Assembly: GCF_001190945.1 (NCBI RefSeq)
Contig: NZ_CP011112.1
Location: 2,170,001-2,234,000 of the forward strand
Reading direction: 5' to 3'
From: Luteipulveratus mongoliensis
GTDB lineage: Bacteria; Actinomycetota; Actinomycetes; Actinomycetales; Dermatophilaceae
Length of the DNA stretch: 64,000 bases
The stretch's first letter is position 1. Each line of letters opens with the position of its first letter. Under the pieces are notes generated by a model. The model did not search any database. It had not been told where the DNA came from and saw only the letters and a program-made list of their open reading frames with translations. Shown here one piece after another: positions 17,090 to 25,132 of this stretch. The position numbers were made by a program, and so were the translations under genes.

Positions 17090-18079
17090 GTGAGCATTCT
17101 CGAAGGTTCGTCCATTCTCGTCACCGGCGGCACCGGTTCCTTCGGGAAGGCGTTCATCACCAGGCTGCTCGAGGACTACAACCCCAAGCGCGTCGTGATC
17201 ATCTCGCGCGATGAGCTGAAGCAGTGGGAGGTCCGCGCGCAGTTCAAGGACGACCCGCGGCTGCGCTGGTTCATCGGTGACATCCGCGACCTGGACCGCC
17301 TCAAGCGCGCGATGCACAACGTCGACTACGTCGTGCACGCCGCTGCGCTCAAGCAGGTCGACACCGCGGAGTACAACCCGTTCGAGTTCGTCAAGACCAA
17401 CGTGCTGGGCAGCCAGAACGTCATCGAGGCGGCCATCGACTCCGGCGTCAAGAAGGTCGTGGCGCTGTCCACCGACAAGGCGTCCAGCCCGATCAACCTC
17501 TACGGCGCCACCAAGCTGACCGCCGACAAGCTGTTCATCACGGGCAACCACTACGCCGCGGCGTACGAGACCCGGTTCGCCGTGGTCCGCTACGGCAACG
17601 TGATGGGCTCGCGCGGCTCGATCATCCCCAAGTTCCGTGCGCTGCAGGAGGCCGGCGAGTCGCTGCCGATCACCGACCTGCGCTGCACCCGCTTCCTGAT
17701 CACCCTGCCGCAGGCTGTGCAGATGGTGCTGGACACCTTCGAGCTGATGCAGGGTGGCGAGCTGCTCGTCCCGCGCATCCCCTCGATGAAGGTCACCGAC
17801 CTGGCCCAGGCGATCGCGCCCGGCGCCAAGATGCACGACATCGGTCTGCGCCCGGGCGAGAAGCTGCACGAGGAGATGATCAGCCCGGAGGAAGGCCGCC
17901 GCGCGGTCATCGTCCACGACGGCAAGTACTTCGTGATCCAGCCCGACCTGGCGACCTGGGGCTACCAGCCGCCGGCTGACGGCAAGCCGGTCGAGGACGG
18001 CTTCCACTTCTCCTCGGACAACAACGACCAGTGGTTCACCATTGAGCAGATCCGCGAGATCTTGGAGTCCGACGTCTGA
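17090..18079 (+). CDS. pseB: PseB: UDP-GlcNAc 4,6-dehydratase (5-inverting)
   Basis: 329 residues, first step of pseudaminic acid synthesis. The nucleotide-binding motif is TGGTGSFGKA (12-21). STDKASSPINLYGATK (127-142) supplies the TDK set (Asp129, Lys130) of the inverting dehydratases and the Tyr138/Lys142 SDR pair. HAAALKQVDTAEYNP is also family-typical. GTG start at 17090 after GGAGAAG. The stop overlaps the pseC start by one base, and five genes run on without a break. Confidence 0.95.
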   Translation: MSILEGSSILVTGGTGSFGKAFITRLLEDYNPKRVVIISRDELKQWEVRAQFKDDPRLRWFIGDIRDLDRLKRAMHNVDYVVHAAALKQVDTAEYNPFEFVKTNVLGSQNVIEAAIDSGVKKVVALSTDKASSPINLYGATKLTADKLFITGNHYAAAYETRFAVVRYGNVMGSRGSIIPKFRALQEAGESLPITDLRCTRFLITLPQAVQMVLDTFELMQGGELLVPRIPSMKVTDLAQAIAPGAKMHDIGLRPGEKLHEEMISPEEGRRAVIVHDGKYFVIQPDLATWGYQPPADGKPVEDGFHFSSDNNDQWFTIEQIREILESDV

Positions 18080-19212
18080 TGGTTCTGCCTTACGGGCGCC
18101 AGTCCATTGATGAGTCCGACATCGAGGCTGTCGCGGCGGTCCTGCGTGGCGACTGGCTGACCACGGGTCCGGCAGTCGACCGTTTCGAGCAGGACATTGC
18201 GGCGGTCGCCGGCGTCTCAGCGTCGGTTGCGGTGACCTCCGGGACGGCTGCGCTGCACACGGCGTACGCCGCGGTGCCGTTGCAGCAGGGAGATGAGGTC
18301 ATCACGACCCCGCTGACGTTCTTCGCCACAGCCACCTGCGCCATCTGGCAGGGCGCCACGATCGTCTTCGCCGACGTCAGCGAAGACACCGGCAACTTGG
18401 ACCCTGCGGCCGCGGCTGCTGCGGTCACGGGCAAGACCAAGGTCGTCGCCGGCGTCGACTACGCCGGGCACCCGATCGACGGCCCCGCCCTGTCGAAGGT
18501 CGCGCACGACGCGGGCGCGCTCCTGCTCGAGGACGCGGCCCACTCGATCGGTGGCTCGCTCGACGGCGTACCGGTCGGCTCGTTGGCCGACGTCACGACG
18601 TTCTCCTTCTTCCCGACCAAGAACCTCACGACCGGTGAGGGTGGCGCCGTGGTCTCCACGAGCACCGAGGTGCTCGACCGGGCGCGTGAGTTCAAGTCGA
18701 TCGGCTACACCCGCGACCCCGAGAAGTGGCACGCCAAGGGCGATCAGGGCGGCTGGTACTACGAGGTGCACAACCTCGGGCTGAACTACCGGCTCCCCGA
18801 CGTGCTCGCGGCCCTGGGCTCCAACCAGCTGCACCGCCTGGACGCGTTCAAGAAGCGCCGGCAGGACATCACGGACCGCTACAACGCTGGTCTGGCCGGT
18901 ATCGACGCGCTGCGCACCCCCGCGCACCGGGAGGGCGCCGACCCCATGTGGCACCTCTACCCGCTGCGCATCCAGGACGGCCGCCGGCGTGAGCTGTTCG
19001 ACCACCTGCGCGGTAACGGCATCGGTGTCCAGGTCAACTACATCCCGGTGCACTGGCAGCCCTACTTCGCCGAGCGCGGCTACCGCAAGGGCATGTGCCC
19101 GATCGCGGAGACCTACTCCGAGCAAGAGGTCAGTCTGCCGATGTTCCCCGACCTGTTGGACTCCGACGTGGACCGCGTCATCGAGCTGGTCCGCGAGTTC
19201 GTCGGCGCCTGA
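18079..19212 (+). CDS. pseC: PseC: UDP-4-amino-4,6-dideoxy-N-acetyl-beta-L-altrosamine transaminase
   Basis: 377-residue PLP aminotransferase of the DegT/DnrJ/EryC1 fold. TSGTAALHTAY (53-63) holds the phosphate, EDAAHSIGG (151-159) has the Asp contacting the pyridine N, and FSFFPTKNLTTGEGG carries the Schiff-base Lys181. YLPVHWQP-like YIPVHWQPYF near the C-terminus is typical of PseC. It aminates the 4-keto sugar made by PseB. ATG overlaps the pseB stop. Confidence 0.95.
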   Translation: MVLPYGRQSIDESDIEAVAAVLRGDWLTTGPAVDRFEQDIAAVAGVSASVAVTSGTAALHTAYAAVPLQQGDEVITTPLTFFATATCAIWQGATIVFADVSEDTGNLDPAAAAAAVTGKTKVVAGVDYAGHPIDGPALSKVAHDAGALLLEDAAHSIGGSLDGVPVGSLADVTTFSFFPTKNLTTGEGGAVVSTSTEVLDRAREFKSIGYTRDPEKWHAKGDQGGWYYEVHNLGLNYRLPDVLAALGSNQLHRLDAFKKRRQDITDRYNAGLAGIDALRTPAHREGADPMWHLYPLRIQDGRRRELFDHLRGNGIGVQVNYIPVHWQPYFAERGYRKGMCPIAETYSEQEVSLPMFPDLLDSDVDRVIELVREFVGA

Positions 19213-19216
19213 GCCG

Positions 19217-20068
19217 GTGCATCACGCCAACCACTTCTATGGTCACGCGTCGATCCTGGCGCGCTACTGCGGGCTGACGGGGTCGCCGACCATCTGGGGC
19301 TACCTCCAGCACGGCTGGAACACCCACGACGGTTTTGCGGTCGGTCACGAGTTCGTGCCCGGCTATCCCAAGCTGGTCTGGTCGGAGGCAGTCGCCCGTC
19401 GCGGGTGGGCGCTCGGGCTGCGCAACTACGTCGTGATCGGCTCGCCCTGGGCCTACCTCCTGGCGCTGCAGGCGCAGGCGCCGCCGCCGGAGGGTGAGCG
19501 TGCGGGCACGCTGGTCTATCCCTTCCACGGCTGGGAGGGACAGCAGATCGTCGGTGACCACGAGGCCTACGCCGACGATGTCCGCGAGCGTGAGGGCGAC
19601 GTACCGCTCACGATGTGCCTCTACTGGAACGACTACGAGGACGCGAACGTACGAAAGACGTACGAGGACAAGGGTTTTCGTGTGATCACGCACGGTCGGC
19701 GCGGCCATATGTACGTCGGTGGTGACCTCGACTTCCTCGATCGGCAGCTCACCGAGGTGCGGGCGCACCGCCGCGTCGTCAGCAACCGCCTCGGCAGCGC
19801 GCTGCTCTACGGCGCGAGCACCGGAGCGGAGATCGGCGTCTACGGCGACCCGATGGTGCTCGAGGGCGACCATGCGGTGCTCGGCGGGATGGCCAAGCAG
19901 CAGCGGCTCTTCCCCGAGCTGCACCAGGACCAGGTCCCGGACGCGGTCGCGCACGCGGTCGCCCGCCGGGAGCTCGGCCTCGACGAGACGCTGAGCCCCA
20001 CACTCCTTCAGCACACGCTGGGGTGGGACGATGACATGCCCCCTCAGCCGAACCAGGAGCACGTCTGA
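19217..20068 (+). CDS. QHGW-motif protein 1, candidate GT-B glycosyl/nonulosonate transferase
   Basis: 283 residues, no family I can name. Motifs: GYLQHGW (28-34); YVVIGSPWAYLL (about 71-82); AGTLVYPFHGWEG; LTMCLYWNDY; and a C-terminal SNRLGSALLYGASTGAEIGVYGDPM, which resembles the SxxxxEALxxGKxVxxYGxPF motif of KpsC/KpsS-type Kdo transferases. Paralogous to the next gene and to 24243-25124. The GTG at 19217 follows the pseC stop by 4 nt. In the same transcript as pseB and pseC, a transferase of the CMP-activated sugar is a reasonable inference. Confidence 0.65.
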   Translation: MHHANHFYGHASILARYCGLTGSPTIWGYLQHGWNTHDGFAVGHEFVPGYPKLVWSEAVARRGWALGLRNYVVIGSPWAYLLALQAQAPPPEGERAGTLVYPFHGWEGQQIVGDHEAYADDVREREGDVPLTMCLYWNDYEDANVRKTYEDKGFRVITHGRRGHMYVGGDLDFLDRQLTEVRAHRRVVSNRLGSALLYGASTGAEIGVYGDPMVLEGDHAVLGGMAKQQRLFPELHQDQVPDAVAHAVARRELGLDETLSPTLLQHTLGWDDDMPPQPNQEHV

Positions 20069-20069
20069 C

Positions 20070-20921
20070 ATGGACTCCAGCAACCACTGGTACCGGCATG
20101 CCCACATCTGGTCGCAGTACTGCGGGCTGGGTTTCGAGCACCCGCCACGTCTCAACGGCGTCATCCAGCACGGCTGGACGTTCGTGCACGGCTTCGGCGC
20201 GGGTCACGCGCCGCCGCACGGCTTCGCCAAGTACATCTGGGCCGACGTCAACCGGCGCCGCGGCCAGGCGATCGGCTGGCGTGACTACTACGTCACCGGT
20301 GCACCGTTCCTCTATCTCGATGAGATGACGCCGTACGCCGAGGACGACCCCGAGCCCGAGGGCACCATCTGGTACCCGTTCCACGGCACGGTCGACTACG
20401 AAGCCGTCTCCGGCGACCACGACCGGCTGATCGATGAGATCAACGCGACCGAGACCGGTCCGGTCACGATGTGCCTCTACTACGTCGAGTACAAGATCCC
20501 GGCCATCCGGGCGAAGTACGAGGACGCCGGCTTCCGGGTCATCAGCCACGGCGACCGAGGCATCAAGTGGACCGGCGGCGACGCGGACTTCCTGCCCAGC
20601 CAGCTGCGCGAGCTGCGCCGCCACCGGCGGGTCGCGTCCAACCGGCTGAGCACCGCGATCATGTACGGCGCCTCGCTAGGGCTGCAGCCCGCGGTCTACG
20701 GCGACCCGATGGACCTGGTCGGCGTGAAGGCCGGCTTCAACGGCACCGACCTGCTGGAGCACACCTTCCCCGAGCTGCACGGCACCGACATCGATGCCGC
20801 GGTGGCCCATGAGATTGCCAATCGTGAGCTCGGCCGCGACGCCATGCTGAGTCCCACCGAGCTCGCCCTGGTCCTCGGCTGGGAAGAAGAGCAGCGACTG
20901 ACGACGAAAGTGAGCGCATGA
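20070..20921 (+). CDS. QHGW-motif protein 2, candidate GT-B glycosyl/nonulosonate transferase
   Basis: 283 residues, same length and layout as its upstream paralogue: WYRHAHIWSQYCGL, VIQHGW (31-36), YYVTGAPFLYLDEM, TIWYPFHGTVDYEAVSGDHD, VTMCLYYVEYKIPAIRAKYEDAGFRVISHG-type segment, and the C-terminal SNRLSTAIMYGASLGLQPAVYGDPM. One base separates it from the preceding gene, and its stop overlaps the start of the following methyltransferase-fold gene by 4 nt. Tandem duplication followed by divergence is evident from the shared motifs. Function inferred only from context. Confidence 0.65.
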   Translation: MDSSNHWYRHAHIWSQYCGLGFEHPPRLNGVIQHGWTFVHGFGAGHAPPHGFAKYIWADVNRRRGQAIGWRDYYVTGAPFLYLDEMTPYAEDDPEPEGTIWYPFHGTVDYEAVSGDHDRLIDEINATETGPVTMCLYYVEYKIPAIRAKYEDAGFRVISHGDRGIKWTGGDADFLPSQLRELRRHRRVASNRLSTAIMYGASLGLQPAVYGDPMDLVGVKAGFNGTDLLEHTFPELHGTDIDAAVAHEIANRELGRDAMLSPTELALVLGWEEEQRLTTKVSA

Positions 20922-22591
20922 CTACCACGACCCAGGTCGACCGCCCGGACAACGTTCTCCTGGTGCCGGGCGCCATGCAGAACTGGTCCGACCTCGACCA
21001 CGGTCCGGCCGGCACCTCCGCAGCCTTGCGTGCGCTGGTCGAGCAGCATGTCGGCGACGGCTCGCGAGTCGCGGTCGTCGGTCCGCACGCGCTGGACCTG
21101 ATCAGCGGCCTGGCCAGCCAGGTCTCGCACCTGAGCGTGTTCACCCGCTCGATCCCGGACGCCGCGACCATCGGCGCCGCGCTCTCGGAGGTCCCGTCCG
21201 CGAAGGTGTTCTGCGGCAGCGTCGCGCACCTGACCGAGCAGCCCGAGCCGTACGACGTGGTCATCGCCCTCGATGACGTCACCCGGGTGCTCTCGCTGGA
21301 GACCGAGGCCCTCACCTGGCGTGAGATGTTCGATGCCGTACGCCGGTTGGTCGCCCCCACCGGCACCCTCCTGCTGGCCGTCGAGCACGAGCTCGGCCTG
21401 CACCGGATCGCGTCCCTGCACTCGCGCTACACCGCCAACAACGACGCCGACTGGTCGGTCACCGCGACCTTCGACCTGAGCCGCCCTCGCACTCCGAAGG
21501 CCGTGCTCGCCGCGGCCGCCGAGGCGGGACTGACCACGCAGGCCCTGGGGTCGGCGTACCCCGCCTGGGACGACCAGACCGTGCTGGCGTACGGCGCCGA
21601 GAGCTTCACGCCACCGATGCATGCGGTGCTCGCAGCGGTGACTCTCGGGTCGCCGGCGTTCCGTCGGGTCGGCGCGGATCCCACCCGCGTGACTCGTGCG
21701 GCCGTCATGTCCGGCCGTCTCGCGGACCTGGCGTCGGGATGGGTTTTGGTCGCGAGTGGCGTTGCAGGGCAAGGTAATTCGCCGACAAAGGCCATCGTCG
21801 AGTCGACGTTGCATGGTGGCGTCGCGACCTACACCGCGGTGCGCGCCGGAGTGCAGCGCACCCTCGACGACGGCGAGCCGACCAAGATCGCGATCCCGGC
21901 CGGGTCTCGGCTCCTGTCCGAGGACATCCTCGACGCCTGTGCGGCCCACGACCTCCCGGTGCTGCGTCGTCAGCTCAAGCAGTACGCCGGCTGGCTGGCT
22001 GCCGCTGCCCCCGAAGGCACCCTGCCGGCGGCGCGCAGCGATGCCCGCCTGGACAACGTACTCGTCGACGGTGACCGGTTGCTCCCGCTCGCTCCGGGTG
22101 ACCGTGAGCGGCCGCTGGAAGCGGCCACGTGGGTCGGCCTGGCCGATCTGGTCCACGTTATCCGGGCCCGTGGTGCACGCCACCCGTGGCCGTCCGCGAT
22201 GGACGACCGCACGATGCTGGCGACGATCGGCGCGATGGCCGGGCTGACTCTGCAGGACGACCTGGACCGCTACCTCGCTGCAGCGCCTGCCTCACAGGAG
22301 CCGGCGTTGCCCGCGCACGACGTGCCGGGTCTGCTGGCCGTCATCGAGCGGCTCACCGAGACCAACGAGGCGCTGGCTTCGCGGGCGCAGTGGTTCGAGG
22401 ACCGGCTCAACACGCGCGAGCGTGAGATGCGTTCGCGCGCCTCACGGCACGACGAGGAGCTCAAGCGCGTCATGCGGCAGCAGGACGTGCTGCGCGAGTC
22501 GGCCGAGGACGTACGTCGGTCCATCACCTACCGGACCGGCAACGTCGTGATCGGCCCGATGCGCAAGCTGCGCGACCGCACCAAGTCGTAG
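20918..22591 (+). CDS. methyltransferase-fold protein with coiled-coil tail (MT1)
   Basis: 557 residues. Residues about 35-170 look like a class I methyltransferase Rossmann fold (VAVVGPHALDLISGLA, YDVVIALDDVTRVLS, GTLLLAVEHELGLHRI), but the GxGxG SAM loop is replaced by GPHAL, so SAM binding is doubtful. The middle region (about 200-430) is of unknown fold. Residues about 465-530 are a charged coiled coil, followed by RRSITYRTGN and a basic end, a tail seen in wall-glycan proteins. Resembles the products of 22598-24250 and 34284-35696. Last gene of the pseB operon, overlapping the preceding gene by 4 nt. Confidence 0.6.
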   Translation: MTTTTQVDRPDNVLLVPGAMQNWSDLDHGPAGTSAALRALVEQHVGDGSRVAVVGPHALDLISGLASQVSHLSVFTRSIPDAATIGAALSEVPSAKVFCGSVAHLTEQPEPYDVVIALDDVTRVLSLETEALTWREMFDAVRRLVAPTGTLLLAVEHELGLHRIASLHSRYTANNDADWSVTATFDLSRPRTPKAVLAAAAEAGLTTQALGSAYPAWDDQTVLAYGAESFTPPMHAVLAAVTLGSPAFRRVGADPTRVTRAAVMSGRLADLASGWVLVASGVAGQGNSPTKAIVESTLHGGVATYTAVRAGVQRTLDDGEPTKIAIPAGSRLLSEDILDACAAHDLPVLRRQLKQYAGWLAAAAPEGTLPAARSDARLDNVLVDGDRLLPLAPGDRERPLEAATWVGLADLVHVIRARGARHPWPSAMDDRTMLATIGAMAGLTLQDDLDRYLAAAPASQEPALPAHDVPGLLAVIERLTETNEALASRAQWFEDRLNTREREMRSRASRHDEELKRVMRQQDVLRESAEDVRRSITYRTGNVVIGPMRKLRDRTKS

Positions 22592-22597
22592 CAGCCG

Positions 22598-24250
22598 TCA
22601 GCGGGTGCGGCGGAGCGCCCGGACCTTGCCGTCGAGCTTGCGCGCGACGCCGCGGACCAGCGTCTTGGGCTGCGCGACGAGGCTTGCTCGGCGCATCTGG
22701 TTGGCCAGCCGGTAGGTCCGGGATCGGCGCAGGTCCTGGGCCAGCTTGACGGCACGGTCGCGGTTGCGCGCTGCGCCGAGGGCCTGCTGGCGCAAGGTCC
22801 TGATGCGTGCTTCACGGATCAGCAGCTGCTCGTCACGAGCCGCGAGCGTGTCGGTGAGCGCAGCCACCCGGTCCTGCAGGATGTCCAGCCGCGAGGCCTC
22901 GTCGACGACGGCGGGCACGGCAACTGCCGGGGCGTCGGCCTCCGGGGCAACGGTGCCTGGAGCGACACCGGACATCGTGAGCCACAGCTGGACCAGGTCC
23001 TCCTCGCCGAAGATCGCCGGCCAGGCGCTGCGCCGACCGGAGTGGGCGAACCGCGTGGCGAACCGGCGCCAGGCCTGCGCGAGGCGGGCCTCCGATGCGC
23101 TGACCTGCCGCGCCGACGGGTCGGGCTCGCGCTCCACATCGGGTGCGTCCTCGGCGACCGGGGCCGCATCGGTGACGGGAGCGTGCCGGAGGCTGATGCC
23201 GCGTGCCAGGGTGGCGCCGGCCACGCGGACCTCGTCGAGTCGGATCTCGGAGGACTCGGCTGCGTCAGCACTGCTGCGGACCCAGTCACCCAGCTGGCGG
23301 GCGACCGCCCTGAACGCCGGCAGGTCCGCGCGTGCGATGTGGCGCAGGAGCGTGCGCTCGACCGTGATCGTGTCCGGGACCCGCTGCGGCAGCGCCGCTG
23401 CAGTGTCGGCGTCCCCGCCGATGACCCAGTCCAGGCCGGGCCCGTCCTGGTCAGCCCAGACGACCGCGTCGTCGACGGTCCAGTAGACCGATCGTCCACG
23501 ACCGCCCGAGACCGCGACCCACTGTGTCGCGAGGTTGGACAGCTGGCCGCTGCGCGCCGCAACCGCGACGACATCGGGCGCGGGGATGCTCGCCGTGCCG
23601 GCCTGGTCGATCACGTGCTCGACCACCTGCGCTGGCAGTGAGCCGTCGCGGCTGCCGGTGGCCAGCGCGTCGATCACCGCGGCGCCGGGATTGACCGGGT
23701 CGCCGTACAGGCCGTGCACGGTGGTGACCGGCTGCCCGGCGGCAGCAAGAGCCTGCGCCAGCGCGGCCGCAGAGGTGGGCCTGGTCGGGTCGTCGTCCGC
23801 GCGCGCCCAGTCGATCCGCTCGGCGTGGCCAAGAGCCATCAGCGGGGCGTCATTGCCCAGTCCGACGATGACCGTGCCGCCGGCCTGTGCCAGTGCGGTG
23901 ACGTGCGCCAGCCGCTGCTGCCAGGGCATGGTGTCGGCTGGTGGCAGCAGGCCGTCCAGCCCGCCCAGGGCGAGCACCAGCTCGCGCGGCTGGGAGCGGC
24001 GGTCCTGGGCAAAGGCGGCGATGCCGGCGGTGACGAGCTCGACCGCGTCGGGCAGCTCGTCCTTGAGCTGCGACGCCTCCTCGTCGGTGGCGACCAGGAC
24101 GGTGGTGCTGCGGCTGCGCTCCAGCACGAGGTCCAGGATCTGCGGGCTCGGCAGGCCGAGGACGTAGGCCGACTCGACCCGCGGGATGACGTCACCCAGC
24201 AGCGTCGGCACCAGCGCGGTGTCGGCGGTCTCGGGGATCGGATCAGCCAC
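22598..24250 (-). CDS. methyltransferase-fold protein with coiled-coil tail (MT2)
   Basis: 550 residues, same plan as MT1: Rossmann-like N-terminus (AYVLGLPSPQILDLVLE, ELVLALGGLDGLLPP, GGTVIVGLGNDAPLMALG), variable middle, then a coiled coil (about 460-505) and DLRRSRTYRLANQMRR with a basic tail. No canonical SAM glycine loop. The GTG at 24250 overlaps the stop of the upstream QHDW gene by 8 nt. Last gene of the pseH-pseI operon, convergent with MT1 with only 6 bp between the stops. Function unknown; a scaffold or modification subunit paired with the QHGW proteins is my inference. Confidence 0.58.
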   Translation of the reverse strand: MADPIPETADTALVPTLLGDVIPRVESAYVLGLPSPQILDLVLERSRSTTVLVATDEEASQLKDELPDAVELVTAGIAAFAQDRRSQPRELVLALGGLDGLLPPADTMPWQQRLAHVTALAQAGGTVIVGLGNDAPLMALGHAERIDWARADDDPTRPTSAAALAQALAAAGQPVTTVHGLYGDPVNPGAAVIDALATGSRDGSLPAQVVEHVIDQAGTASIPAPDVVAVAARSGQLSNLATQWVAVSGGRGRSVYWTVDDAVVWADQDGPGLDWVIGGDADTAAALPQRVPDTITVERTLLRHIARADLPAFRAVARQLGDWVRSSADAAESSEIRLDEVRVAGATLARGISLRHAPVTDAAPVAEDAPDVEREPDPSARQVSASEARLAQAWRRFATRFAHSGRRSAWPAIFGEEDLVQLWLTMSGVAPGTVAPEADAPAVAVPAVVDEASRLDILQDRVAALTDTLAARDEQLLIREARIRTLRQQALGAARNRDRAVKLAQDLRRSRTYRLANQMRRASLVAQPKTLVRGVARKLDGKVRALRRTR

Positions 24251-25124
24251 GGGTGCTCCATTCGAGGACGGCGCGCAGCTCATCGCGCGGCATCAGGTGG
24301 TCACGCCCGAGCTCGCGGTCGGCGAGCTCGCGCAGGGTGCGGTCAGGGGAGGTGGAGTCGCGCAGCAGACCGTCGATGGGCTGCTGCACAGCAAGTCCGA
24401 GAGGCGCCTGCCCGTAGACGCGGACGGGCAGTCCGGCCGAGGCGGCGTAGAGCAGGGGCGTGTCCATCGCGTTGCTTGCCACCCGCTCGTGCGCGCGCAA
24501 GAGGTCGAGCAGACGCAGGAGGTAGCGCGGCTCGTCGGTGCCGGCCTCGTCGTCGCGATCACCCAGGGGGACGACGTCGAACCCTGCGTCCTCGTAGGCC
24601 CGCTTGAGGGCATCGATCGCGAAGTCCTGGTGGGACAGGGCGACGGTGACAGGCCCGGTCTCGCGCTCATGGATCTGGGCGATCAGTCGGGTCGCGCCGT
24701 GCACGCCGTGCAGGTCATGACGCGGCAGCCAGAGCGTGCCGGCCGGCGGGACCTGGGGCTTGTCGCCATTGCCATTGCCATTGCCATCGCCGTTCCCGTT
24801 GCCGTTGGGTGCCTCCGACGGCAGCCAGTCCGGCTCCTGGACCTTGGGCATCTCGTCGCGGTCCAGGGTGAGCAGGTAGAGCCAGGGTGCACCGATGACG
24901 ACATGGCCGGTCTGCCCTCGGGCCGTACGTCGGCGACGCGCAGCATCGCTCCAGAGGTACGCCGTCCGGCTCGGTCCCAGCTCGTCGGCCGCTGGGCACG
25001 GACTCACCAGGTCCCAGTCGTGCTGGATGTGGCCGGCGATGCTCGGGACGCTGTAGGGGTCGACATCGCCGACATAGACCGCCAGCGCCTGGTTCTGGCC
25101 GAGAAGGGTGTTGTGAGGATGCAT
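24243..25124 (-). CDS. QHGW-family protein 3 (QHDW variant) with Asn-Gly repeat insert
   Basis: 293 residues, paralogous to the pair at 19217-20921: HIQHDW (32-37), VVIGAPWLYLLTLD, GTLWLPRHDLHG, VTVALSHQDF, and C-terminal SNAMDTPLLYAASAGLPVRVYGQAP. The motif Gly is Asp here. A low-complexity insert of Asn-Gly/Asp-Gly pairs (about residues 106-121), encoded by a hexamer repeat, separates the two halves. ATG at 25124 is used; a GTG at 25136 overlapping the upstream stop is an alternative start. Likely the same role as its paralogues with another acceptor or donor. Confidence 0.6.
   Translation of the reverse strand: MHPHNTLLGQNQALAVYVGDVDPYSVPSIAGHIQHDWDLVSPCPAADELGPSRTAYLWSDAARRRRTARGQTGHVVIGAPWLYLLTLDRDEMPKVQEPDWLPSEAPNGNGNGDGNGNGNGDKPQVPPAGTLWLPRHDLHGVHGATRLIAQIHERETGPVTVALSHQDFAIDALKRAYEDAGFDVVPLGDRDDEAGTDEPRYLLRLLDLLRAHERVASNAMDTPLLYAASAGLPVRVYGQAPLGLAVQQPIDGLLRDSTSPDRTLRELADRELGRDHLMPRDELRAVLEWSTRG
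24765..24806. repeat. hexanucleotide tandem repeat (GCCATT-type, 7 units)
   Basis: Three GCCATT units followed by GCCATC, GCCGTT, CCCGTT and GCCGTT. It encodes the Asn-Gly linker of the 24243-25124 protein on the minus strand. Changes in copy number would stay in frame. Confidence 0.85.
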
Positions 25125-25132
25125 GGCGCGCC

